64,000 nucleotides of DNA from Roseomonas sp. AR75 (GTDB lineage: Bacteria; Pseudomonadota; Alphaproteobacteria; Acetobacterales; Acetobacteraceae), in NCBI RefSeq assembly GCF_005222815.1, contig NZ_STGB01000002.1:248001-312000 (forward strand), written 5' to 3'. Positions within the stretch are counted from its first letter, which is position 1. The number at the start of each line of letters is the position of its first letter. A program made the translations under genes and the position numbers. The notes below the pieces were generated by a model, which was not told the DNA's origin, made no database searches, and saw nothing but the letters and a program-made list of their open reading frames with translations. Of this stretch, positions 37,210 through 45,440 are shown piece after piece.

Positions 37210-37674
37210 TCAGCTCGCCCAGCCGCCGGAGGCGCGTTCCGCGCCGATCCCGCGGCCACCGCGGCGTTGGTATTCACGTTGCGCGTCACGCGACGGAAAC
37301 GCCCCCATCGCCTGCTCCACGCGCCGCAGCGCCGCGCGCGCCTCGGCGAGGGCCTCGCCATCCTGCGAGCGGGCCTGCGGTTGCATGCGCAGCAACAGGA
37401 TGGCGCGGCGCAATTCGAAGGCGGCACGCTGCAGCCGCTGTTGCGCGCGACGCTGCACGCGGTCCATCGGGTCGCCGCGCTGCGCACGGCTTTCGTCCTC
37501 CCGGCCCATGCGGTAGCCGCGCTCATAGGCGGCACGCGCAGCCTGGTCGTTGTCGCGCTGCCAGGTGCCGGCTGCACTCGGGTAGCGATCCGCCTCGGCG
37601 CGCGGCTGCGCCTGCGTCGTCATCGGCGCGGCGCACAGCGCCAGCGCCGCCGCCAGCATGGCGATCCGTGGCAC
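37210..37674 (-). CDS. Secreted RGYRxGRxxE-family protein A
   Basis: It has 154 residues from the GTG at 37674, which has GGAGG about seven bases upstream. A signal peptide ends at about 22 (MTTQA-Q). AAYERGYRMGREDE (about 48-61) is the shared motif. A helical pair follows, ELRRAILLLRMQPQARSQDG then EARAALRRVEQAMGAFP. It aligns with the two plus-strand neighbours at 37959 and 38617. First gene of an operon with two PRC-barrel genes. No known family recognised. Confidence 0.7.
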   Translation of the reverse strand: MPRIAMLAAALALCAAPMTTQAQPRAEADRYPSAAGTWQRDNDQAARAAYERGYRMGREDESRAQRGDPMDRVQRRAQQRLQRAAFELRRAILLLRMQPQARSQDGEALAEARAALRRVEQAMGAFPSRDAQREYQRRGGRGIGAERASGGWAS

Positions 37675-37958
37675 GGTGATGGCCTCCCTGCCCTGTTGCG
37701 ATGTCCTGGACAGGAACAATGGGAAGGCGGGCGCGGCGGCGCATTCCGCGTTCCTACCTAGGCAACCGTTGCCCTTCGTGAGTCACGGCGGCGGCGTCAC
37801 GACCGTACGTAAACCACCGGACTGCCGTGGTACGCCGCGGCGCTCAATCTGCTGCGGGCGCCTCGCCGAGAACCGGACGGCCCGTGCGGAGACAAGCGGG
37901 CACGGCGCGACGGCGCGCGATGACAACAGACAGCAGACAGCAGGAGGAGCAGCGCAGC

Positions 37959-38558
37959 ATGGCAGTGAGGAGCTTCCTGGCGGCGCCTGCCGTCGCAGCA
38001 TTTCTCGGCGCGGCTTTGGTCGCAGCACCACCGGCCGTCGCGCAGGACCGGTGGCAAGGCACGCCGAGCCAGGGAGAATACCAGCGCGGCGAGTACCATC
38101 GCGGAAACGGCGGCATGATGGACTCGAGCATGGATCAGCGACGCCACCACGACGTGATGCGCCGCGACGCGCAGGAGGCCTTTGACCGCGGCTATCGCGC
38201 CGGGCGCGCGGAAGAGCGGCGGCGCAGCATGCAGGGCTCCCAGCACTCCGGCGCGTCGCAGCGCGACCGGGATTCGGCCGGTGGCGGGCGCGGCGGCGAT
38301 TGGTGGCTCGTCGTGCCGGACATCCTGCCGGACGAGCCGCGCTATCGCGGCATGCAGGATTTCGCGCTGATGCCCGACTACACGCCCTCCATGGACTGGC
38401 TGCTGGTGGCGGCCCAGAGCCTGCGTCGCGCGATGCAGGCAATGGCGCAGCAGCCGCCGGGCCAGGGGCGCAACGAGGCCATGGACCGCGCCCGCGAGGC
38501 GCTCCTGGAGACGCAGCAGGCGATGGTGGAACTGCCGCCGCGGCTGCGTCAGCGATAG
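37959..38558 (+). CDS. Secreted RGYRxGRxxE-family protein B
   Basis: It has 199 residues from the ATG at 37959, with GGAGGAG about 10 nt upstream. A signal peptide (RSFLAAPAVAAFLGAALVAA...) is cleaved near 28 (AVA-Q). EAFDRGYRAGRAEERRR (about 72-88) carries the shared motif. The C-terminal helical pair SLRRAMQAMAQQPPGQGRNE then AREALLETQQAMVELP closely matches protein A. A middle patch DWWLVVPDILPDEPRYRGMQ is unique to this member. Divergent from protein A. Confidence 0.7.
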   Translation: MAVRSFLAAPAVAAFLGAALVAAPPAVAQDRWQGTPSQGEYQRGEYHRGNGGMMDSSMDQRRHHDVMRRDAQEAFDRGYRAGRAEERRRSMQGSQHSGASQRDRDSAGGGRGGDWWLVVPDILPDEPRYRGMQDFALMPDYTPSMDWLLVAAQSLRRAMQAMAQQPPGQGRNEAMDRAREALLETQQAMVELPPRLRQR

Positions 38559-38616
38559 GCGCGCCGGCAGGCGGCACATGGCGGATACGGAATTTACAGC
38601 AGCAAGGAGATTGCGG

Positions 38617-39567
38617 ATGAGCAGGACCAGCATGGGAATGGCGGCGACGGTGGCGGCGGGGCTCGCGCTCGGCGGTTTTGCGGGCCAGGCGGCAGCCCAG
38701 GGCTATATGGGCGGCAGCAGCGGGCAGGACCGCTATGGCACGCCGTTCAACAGCGGGCAGCAGGGCAGCCAGATGGGCAGCTCGTCGCAGTCCTGGCGCG
38801 ACCAGTATGAGCGCGGCTACCGCATGGGGCGCGACGACGAGCGTCGCGGCGGGATGAGCGGCGGCCAGTATGGCAGCCAGTATGGCAGCGGCCAGCAGGG
38901 CGGAAACCAGTACGGCCAGTATGGCGGCAGCCAGCAGGGTGGTCAGATGAGCGGCGGCCAGATGGGTGGCCAGTCCGGCAGCCAGTATGGCAGCGGCTCC
39001 TCCGGCGGCAGCTATGGCAGCCAGTACGGCATGGGCCAGGGCGGCAACTGGGGCAGCCAGCAGAGCGGTTGGAACGATGATCGCGGCGTGCTGATCCTCC
39101 TGCTCGAGCGTGACCGGCAGCAGCAGGCGATGCGGGACGTGCGCCAGTCGCTGCAGGACGCGCGCAGCGCGATGCAGCAGGGCGACCAGAACAGCGCCCG
39201 CACGGCGCTCGACAACGCCGACCGCACGCTGCGCGAGGCGAATGCGCTGCAGAACCAGCAGCGCATCGAGCAGTCGCTGAACCAGGCCGAGCAGGCGCTG
39301 CGGCGCGGCGACCGCCAGGGCGTGCAGCAGGCGCTGCAGCAGGCGCGCACGGCGATGCGCGAGGGCGGCAGCGGGTCCGACAGCATGGGCTCGCAGTCCT
39401 CCGGCACCGGCGCCAGCAGCATGAGCGGCAGCACCAGCTCCGGCACGAGCGGCAGCAGCAGCACGGGCAACACCGGCAGCACCACCGGCACCGGCTCGCA
39501 GACGGGCTCCGGCTCCTCCAGCGGCTCCGGCGGCAGCACGGGCAGCGGCAGTTCCAGCACCCAGTGA
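38617..39567 (+). CDS. Secreted RGYRxGRxxE-family protein C, low-complexity
   Basis: It has 316 residues from the ATG at 38617, with AAGGAG about eight bases upstream. The signal peptide is cleaved near 28 (AAA-Q). QYERGYRMGRDDERRGG (about 64-80) is the shared motif. Residues about 80-150 are Gly/Gln/Ser/Tyr-rich (YGSQYGSGQQGGNQYGQYGG), prion-like in composition. Two helical repeats follow, DVRQSLQDARSAMQQGDQNS and SLNQAEQALRRGDRQGVQQA. The last ~60 residues are Ser/Gly/Thr only. Probably extracellular or periplasmic; function unknown. Confidence 0.7.
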   Translation: MSRTSMGMAATVAAGLALGGFAGQAAAQGYMGGSSGQDRYGTPFNSGQQGSQMGSSSQSWRDQYERGYRMGRDDERRGGMSGGQYGSQYGSGQQGGNQYGQYGGSQQGGQMSGGQMGGQSGSQYGSGSSGGSYGSQYGMGQGGNWGSQQSGWNDDRGVLILLLERDRQQQAMRDVRQSLQDARSAMQQGDQNSARTALDNADRTLREANALQNQQRIEQSLNQAEQALRRGDRQGVQQALQQARTAMREGGSGSDSMGSQSSGTGASSMSGSTSSGTSGSSSTGNTGSTTGTGSQTGSGSSSGSGGSTGSGSSSTQ

Positions 39568-39603
39568 CGCCGCGGGAGGCCCCGCACAGGTCCTCCGACG
39601 AAC

Positions 39604-39636
39604 AAAAGCCCTCTCCCCGTCTCCGGGGAGAGGGCG
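39604..39636. repeat. Dispersed GC palindromic element, copy 6
   Basis: CCCTCTCCCCG-TCT-CCGGGGAGAGGG, a hairpin with 11-12 bp arms, after the stop at 39567. On the minus strand a CTTTTGTT stretch follows, so it also looks like a terminator in that orientation. Confidence 0.7.
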
Positions 39637-39693
39637 CCTGCCTCGCCGCGGTGCTTGCACCCGCCCGGCCGGGCGGCTAGCTTCCAGCCAGCC

Positions 39694-39804
39694 ATGACCG
39701 CGCGCGCGCCCCGCACCGTGCCTGAAGCCGACCTGCGGGTCGGGCTCGGCCTGCGTACGGCCGCCGCCCTCGCCCTCCTTCGACTTCGTCGCCCCTGGGC
39801 GTGA
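39694..39804 (+). CDS. Candidate leuA leader peptide, 36 residues, 7 Leu
   Basis: A 36-codon frame from ATG 39694 to TGA 39802-39804, about 100 bp upstream of leuA. The C-terminal half reads VGLGLRTAAALALLRLRRPW, with Leu at positions 18, 20, 26, 28, 29 and 31 (plus 14). Two of these are CTT, a codon otherwise scarce in this high-GC sequence. A hairpin begins one base after the stop. This is the layout of a translation-coupled attenuator in which leucyl-tRNA shortage stalls the ribosome on Leu codons. No clear ribosome-binding site is visible, so the assignment remains inferred. Confidence 0.55.
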   Translation: MTARAPRTVPEADLRVGLGLRTAAALALLRLRRPWA

Positions 39805-39805
39805 C

Positions 39806-39857
39806 GCCCGGCCGCTGAAGGCCGGGTGCGCTCAGGGGACAGCCCCTCGGGGGCCAT
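39806..39857 (+). promoter_or_regulatory. Hairpins after the Leu-rich leader (putative leuA attenuator)
   Basis: Stem 1 pairs 39806-39813 with 39820-39827 (8 bp, one G-U, 6-nt loop). Stem 2 pairs 39834-39838 with 39843-39847. The CCCC of stem 2 (39843-39846) can instead pair with GGGGG at 39849-39853, so exclusive folds are possible. No T-run follows, so any termination would be atypical, or control may act on translation. Confidence 0.45.
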
Positions 39858-39906
39858 TGGGCGCCACGCGCGCCTTCGTGGAACGACAGTCGCAGGACAG
39901 GCCGAC

Positions 39907-41493
<1,587 letters not shown>

Positions 41494-41535
41494 CCCACCC
41501 GCGGCCTCCGCGCCCCGTGGGGCGCGGGGCCGCGA

Positions 41536-42117
41536 TCAGCGTCGGCGGCGCGACGCCGCCAGGCCGAGCAGGCCGGCGCCGAACAGCAGCGCGGTGGCGG
41601 GTTCCGGCACCGGCACGCCTTCGACCTGGATGGTCAGCGTGTCGCCGAAGGTCTGCCCGCCCCAGGAATACACATACGTCCCGGGCGTCAGGCCGAGCGA
41701 GGCGATGGTCGCGCCGGTGAAGGCCATGTCGGTCGCCAGCGGGGTGCCGGGAACATAGCCCACGGGCACGCCGATGCGCCCAGTCTGGCCGGAGACATAG
41801 ACGTTGTCGCCGCCGAAGATCGCGGTGAAGGCGGCACCACCGGGTCCGAAAACCGGTCCCGTCACGCCTTCGTAGAGATCGAAGTTGCCCGAAGTGGCCG
41901 ACAGCGTGCCGGTGAAAGGCTCGATGCAGGTGCAGCCGACCACGGTGTTGTCGAAGCTGAGCCCGGACAGGTTCAGCGTGCCGGAGCCGATGATCACGAC
42001 ATCGCCGGCGATCTCCGCGATACTGAAGGTGTAGGCGGCCTCCGCGCGCCGTTCGGGCACCGCGGCCAGCGCGCCTGCCGCCAGCATCACCACCGCCGCC
42101 TTGCCAACTCCCCGCAT
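41536..42117 (-). CDS. PEP-CTERM sorting-signal protein
   Basis: It has 193 residues. A signal peptide (about 1-28) precedes a beta-rich secreted body, TFSIAEIAGDVVIIGSGTLN onward. The C-terminus VPVPEPATALLFGAGLLGLA-ASRRRR is a textbook PEP-CTERM: a PEP motif, one hydrophobic helix and a basic tail. Such proteins are processed by exosortase during exopolysaccharide export. No exosortase gene is in the window. Convergent with leuA, 42 bp between stops. Confidence 0.88.
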   Translation of the reverse strand: MRGVGKAAVVMLAAGALAAVPERRAEAAYTFSIAEIAGDVVIIGSGTLNLSGLSFDNTVVGCTCIEPFTGTLSATSGNFDLYEGVTGPVFGPGGAAFTAIFGGDNVYVSGQTGRIGVPVGYVPGTPLATDMAFTGATIASLGLTPGTYVYSWGGQTFGDTLTIQVEGVPVPEPATALLFGAGLLGLAASRRRR

Positions 42118-42189
42118 CGCCGCTCTCCCGTTCCGTGCGAATGAACGGGATGGTCTACCGGAACGGCAGCGAAAGCAATGTGGTCCGGA

Positions 42190-42405
42190 TCAGCCCTTCT
42201 CGCGCTTGCGCTTGTCTGCCTCGATCAGTGCGGCAAGTTCCGGCGGGATCGGTTCCTTGGTGACGCTGTCGTAGAGCTGGTGCAGCCGGTCGTGCAGCCA
42301 GACATCGAAGGCGCCCTCAGGCCCGGAAGGCCGCTCCGGCTGGGCCGGAGCGGCTTCTTCCTCCGCGCTGTCCTTGTCGCGCGAGCGCTCTTTGTCCTCG
42401 TCCAT
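42190..42405 (-). CDS. nepR: Anti-sigma factor NepR
   Basis: It has 71 residues. After an acidic/charged N-terminal half, FDVWLHDRLHQLYDSVTKEP followed by IPPELAALIEADKRK matches the two-helix NepR core. NepR holds the EcfG sigma factor inactive until phosphorylated PhyR binds NepR. It lies downstream of two ECF sigma genes, whereas nepR usually precedes ecfG. GAGGA is about 10 nt before the ATG. Confidence 0.88.
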   Translation of the reverse strand: MDEDKERSRDKDSAEEEAAPAQPERPSGPEGAFDVWLHDRLHQLYDSVTKEPIPPELAALIEADKRKREKG

Positions 42406-42471
42406 GCCGGTCGCTATCCTCCGCGCGGCCGCACCCCGGTGATCGGCGCGGCCGCACCGACCGGCGCGATA

Positions 42472-43044
42472 CTAGGCGCCGGGGAACGCCTCGCCAAGCC
42501 GCGCGGAACGATCCTTGTCCCGCGACGCCTCGGCACGCGGCGCATCGCTGCGCGGCGCGGGACGATCCTCGCCCATCAGCCAGGCCTGCAACTGCCGGCG
42601 TGCGCGGAACACGCGGCTCTTCGCCGTGCCCACCGCGCAGCCCGTCGCCGCGGCGACCTCCTCGTAGGAGAGGCCCTGCAGCACCACCATGAACAGCGCC
42701 TCGCGCTGATCCACCGGCAGCTTGTTCACCGCGCGGCCGAGTTCCTTCAGCACGAGGCGGTCCTCATGCGTCGCGGCGACGGCGAAGGCGCCTTGCGGCA
42801 GGTCCTCGATATCCGTCGTGTCGCGCTGCTTGCGCAGCGTGGAGATGAAGCGGTTGCGCAGGATGCGATGCATCCAGGCGGCAAAGTTGGTGCCCGGCGT
42901 GAAGCTGTCCTGTGCGGCCAGCGCATTCGCGACTGCGTCCTGCACCAGGTCCTCGGCGGCCGCGCGGTTGCGCGTCAGCGCGAGTGCCTGCACGCGAAGC
43001 CGCGGCAGCAGGGCGACAAGTTGCGAATGGAATTCGTTAGGCAT
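42472..43044 (-). CDS. ecfG: EcfG-type ECF sigma factor (proximal to nepR)
   Basis: It has 190 residues. Region 2: LLPRLRVQALALTRNRAAAE, EDLVQDAVANALA and NFAAWMHRILRNRFISTLRK. Region 4: LPVDQREALFMVVLQGLSYE then VGTAKSRVFRARRQL. The lack of extra C-terminal domains and the NepR gene 66 bp downstream indicate the EcfG general stress group, which reads GGAAC-N16/17-CGTT promoters. GGAG lies six bases upstream of the ATG. Which of the two sigma genes is the true EcfG cannot be settled by eye. Confidence 0.8.
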   Translation of the reverse strand: MPNEFHSQLVALLPRLRVQALALTRNRAAAEDLVQDAVANALAAQDSFTPGTNFAAWMHRILRNRFISTLRKQRDTTDIEDLPQGAFAVAATHEDRLVLKELGRAVNKLPVDQREALFMVVLQGLSYEEVAAATGCAVGTAKSRVFRARRQLQAWLMGEDRPAPRSDAPRAEASRDKDRSARLGEAFPGA

Positions 43045-43109
43045 CGGATGCTCCCGTCCTGATGCCTTATCTATGACCGGCCCCAGGCGATGGTTGCATC
43101 GCGGCGGCG

Positions 43110-43637
43110 TTACCCGTTCACGGAACCGAGAGTTTTCGCGAGGCTCGCCCGCGCGCGCGAGACACGCGCCTTCATGGTGCCGACCGGCACCTTGCAGATC
43201 TGCGCCGCCTCTTCGTGGCTCAGGCCCTGCGCGCCGACCAGGACCAGCGCCTCGCGCAGCGCTGGCGGCAGCGTGGCAAGCGCGCGGCCGAGGTCGCGCA
43301 TCCGCGCCATCGTCTCCTGCCCGCCGGCCTGCCCTTCATCCTCGCGCGCTTGTGACTGCACGTGCAGATCGTCGCGACGCCGCTTGCGCCAGTCCTCGCG
43401 GAAGGCATTCCGCAGGATCGCGAGCCCCCAGGGACGCAGCGCCGCGACCACGTCGCCGGCGTATTCGGGGCCTGCAACGAAGCCGTCCAGGCCGCGCAGC
43501 ATGCGGAGCACCGCATCCTGCACCAGGTCGTCGGCCTCGGCTCTCGACCGGGTGAGAAGGCGGGCGGCGGCACGGAGCTGCGGCAACAACTGCGCGATGG
43601 CCGCGCGCTGGACGTCGCGCTCGTCTTGCTGCTCCAC
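43110..43637 (-). CDS. Second EcfG-like ECF sigma factor (proximal to phyR)
   Basis: It has 175 residues from a GTG at 43637, the first start after an in-frame TGA. Region 2: LRAAARLLTRSRAEADDLVQ and PWGLAILRNAFREDWRKRRR. Region 4: LPPALREALVLVGAQGLSHE and PVGTMKARVSRARASLAKTL. It is a paralogue of the next gene at 42472, with 65 bp between them, and divergent from phyR. It could be a second EcfG copy or a modulator of the first. Confidence 0.8.
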   Translation of the reverse strand: MEQQDERDVQRAAIAQLLPQLRAAARLLTRSRAEADDLVQDAVLRMLRGLDGFVAGPEYAGDVVAALRPWGLAILRNAFREDWRKRRRDDLHVQSQAREDEGQAGGQETMARMRDLGRALATLPPALREALVLVGAQGLSHEEAAQICKVPVGTMKARVSRARASLAKTLGSVNG

Positions 43638-43724
43638 TATTCACCATGACATATCTGGAGGGAACGGGACGGCATCGCACAGCCATGCGCGGTTGCCCAG
43701 GCCCGAGCAGGAGATGATCTGGCG

Positions 43725-44465
43725 ATGAGCGACATGGACCGCGCGGCGATGCTGGACGCATTGCCGTATGCCCGTCGCTTCGCACGGGCGCTGGCCGGCA
43801 GCCAGGAAGGTGGCGACGCGATGGTCGCCGAGGCGCTGCGCACGGGGCTCTCCCCCGTGCCGGGACCGGACGGCGCGCGGCTGGCGCTGTTCGCAGGCGT
43901 CGCGCGGGTGGCGCAGCGCCAGCCGGAAGAAGCACAGGCGCGGCTGCCGCGCATCGGCCGCATGCTGCTGCTGCTGACCTCGCTGGAGGAGCTCGATCCC
44001 GCCACCGCCGCCGCCGTGCTGGGGCTGGAGACGGAGGAGGCCGAGGCGATGCTCGCCGCGGCGCGCGACCACCTTCGCGCGGCGACCGCGGCGCGCGTGC
44101 TCATCATCGAGGACGAGGCGATCATCGCCATGGACCTGCAGCAGCTCGTGGAGAGCGCGGGACACGATGTGGTCGGCGTCGCCGCGACCGAGGACGAGGC
44201 TGTCGCCATCGCCGACCGGGAACGGCCCAGCCTGGTGCTGGCCGACATCAACCTTGGCCATGGCGGCGACGGCGCTTCGGCCGTGGAGCGCATCCTGGCG
44301 CGGCATGCCACGCCGGTGATCTTCGTCACCGCCTATCCGGAGCGGCTGCTGACCGGGCGTCGCGTGGAGCCGGCCTTCGTCATCGCCAAGCCCTTCGAGC
44401 CGACCGCGCTGGCGGTCGCGACCTACCAGGCGGTGACGCGCGACCTGCCGATGGGCGCGGGCTGA
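43725..44465 (+). CDS. phyR: General stress response regulator PhyR
   Basis: It has 246 residues. The N-terminal sigma-like domain (about 5-118) mimics EcfG to sequester NepR. The C-terminal receiver (about 122-238) has [20 protein letters not shown] with the acidic pair, phospho-acceptor Asp174 in [14 protein letters not shown], and Lys in FVIAKPFEP. Phosphorylation, normally by HWE-family kinases, releases the domains so that PhyR binds NepR and frees EcfG. No kinase gene adjoins; the HWE phytochrome at 5132 is one candidate. Confidence 0.92.
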   Translation: MSDMDRAAMLDALPYARRFARALAGSQEGGDAMVAEALRTGLSPVPGPDGARLALFAGVARVAQRQPEEAQARLPRIGRMLLLLTSLEELDPATAAAVLGLETEEAEAMLAAARDHLRAATAARVLIIEDEAIIAMDLQQLVESAGHDVVGVAATEDEAVAIADRERPSLVLADINLGHGGDGASAVERILARHATPVIFVTAYPERLLTGRRVEPAFVIAKPFEPTALAVATYQAVTRDLPMGAG

Positions 44466-44497
44466 GCGCGGAGGCGCCTTCCGGCACGTTGCGGGAC

Positions 44498-44523
44498 GGA
44501 ACCGACGGCAGGTGGGGCGCGTT
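44498..44523 (+). promoter_or_regulatory. Perfect EcfG promoter, GGAAC-N17-CGTT
   Basis: GGAAC at 44498-44502, 17 nt, then CGTT at 44520-44523, 34 nt before the GTG start of the DUF1328 gene. This is an exact match to the alphaproteobacterial general stress promoter and lies immediately after phyR. Confidence 0.75.
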
Positions 44524-44556
44524 GCTGCGCCCACCAACCGTCGGAAAGGTGATCTC

Positions 44557-44721
44557 GTGCTCTACTGGACCCTCATCTTCCTTGTCGTCGCGCTGATCGC
44601 AGGCCTGTTCGGCTTCGGCGGAATCGCCTCGGCCTCGGCCGGGGTCGCGCAGGTGCTGTTCACCATCTTCATCATCCTGTTCCTGGTCAGCCTCGTGGTG
44701 GGCCTGATCCGCCGGCGCTGA
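44557..44721 (+). CDS. DUF1328 (UPF0391) small membrane protein
   Basis: It has 54 residues, the standard family length, starting at GTG 44557 with AAGGTGA five bases upstream. Two transmembrane helices: [20 protein letters not shown] and [20 protein letters not shown]. Members are among typical general-stress genes in alphaproteobacteria. A perfect EcfG promoter lies 34 nt upstream, so this gene is very probably a direct EcfG target. Confidence 0.92.
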   Translation: MLYWTLIFLVVALIAGLFGFGGIASASAGVAQVLFTIFIILFLVSLVVGLIRRR

Positions 44722-44744
44722 GGCGCAAGCCAGGGAGAGGGGGC

Positions 44745-45440
44745 ATGCGACGGCGGGCGCTGATCGCGGCCGCGCTTCTGCCACCTATGGCGGCGGCAGC
44801 GCAGGAGGCAGCGCCGCGGAACCGGGCGAGCGAATTCTGGTTCGACCCGACACAGCTTCCGGCCTTCACCGGCACCGTGGAGCGCTACCTGATCAACCCG
44901 CGCGGTGAGACCGATGCCCTGCTGTTCCGCGAAGGCCCGCAGATCGTCTTTCCCCCAGAGTTCGGCCAGGCGGTGCGGGAGGCTGCACCGCCCGGCCGCC
45001 CCATCGTGGTCTGGGGCATCCGCGCGCGTCAGGCGCCGGTGATCACCATGCTGGCCTTCGCACCGAATGCCGAGATCGCGCCGGTGGTGGTCGAGCGCTT
45101 CTACTGGCGCCTGCTCGGCCGCGACGCCGCGGAGCGCGCGGAGCCATTGGAGGCACAAGGCACCGTGAAGGCGCCGTACTACACGCCGCAGGGCGAGGTG
45201 GCCGGCGCGGTGCTCGAGGACGGCACCGTCATCACCGTGCCGCCCGGCAGCGCGGAAGCGCTGCGCGACCGTCTGCAGCCCGGCGCGAAGCTGGCCGCTT
45301 CCGGCCGCGGCGTGGCGGGCGAGCACGGCCGCGCGCTCGCCGCGGAGCGGATCGGCGCGGAGCCCGAAAGCCTGCAGCCGGTGCCCGTGCCCGCGGCGAA
45401 CCCGTCCCAGACACCCTCACGGACCAGAGCGACCCAGTGA
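44745..45440 (+). CDS. Secreted protein with an internal tandem duplication
   Basis: It has 231 residues with a signal peptide (about 1-20, AAAAQ). Two units of about 55 residues resemble each other: GTVERYLINPRGETDALLFR (from about 42) and GTVKAPYYTPQGEVAGAVLE (from about 138). Each is followed by a VxxPP step and an A-R/L-G turn, suggesting duplicated small beta-barrels (OB-like). The tail is Pro-rich. It may share the stress promoter of the DUF1328 gene 23 bp upstream. It overlaps the ABC gene by four bases. No family recognised. Confidence 0.65.
   Translation: MRRRALIAAALLPPMAAAAQEAAPRNRASEFWFDPTQLPAFTGTVERYLINPRGETDALLFREGPQIVFPPEFGQAVREAAPPGRPIVVWGIRARQAPVITMLAFAPNAEIAPVVVERFYWRLLGRDAAERAEPLEAQGTVKAPYYTPQGEVAGAVLEDGTVITVPPGSAEALRDRLQPGAKLAASGRGVAGEHGRALAAERIGAEPESLQPVPVPAANPSQTPSRTRATQ

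Noticed and set aside
43655..43700. GGAAC at 43659 as an EcfG promoter for phyR
   Set aside because: No CGTT or GTT lies 16-17 nt downstream; the next GTT is about 26 nt away.
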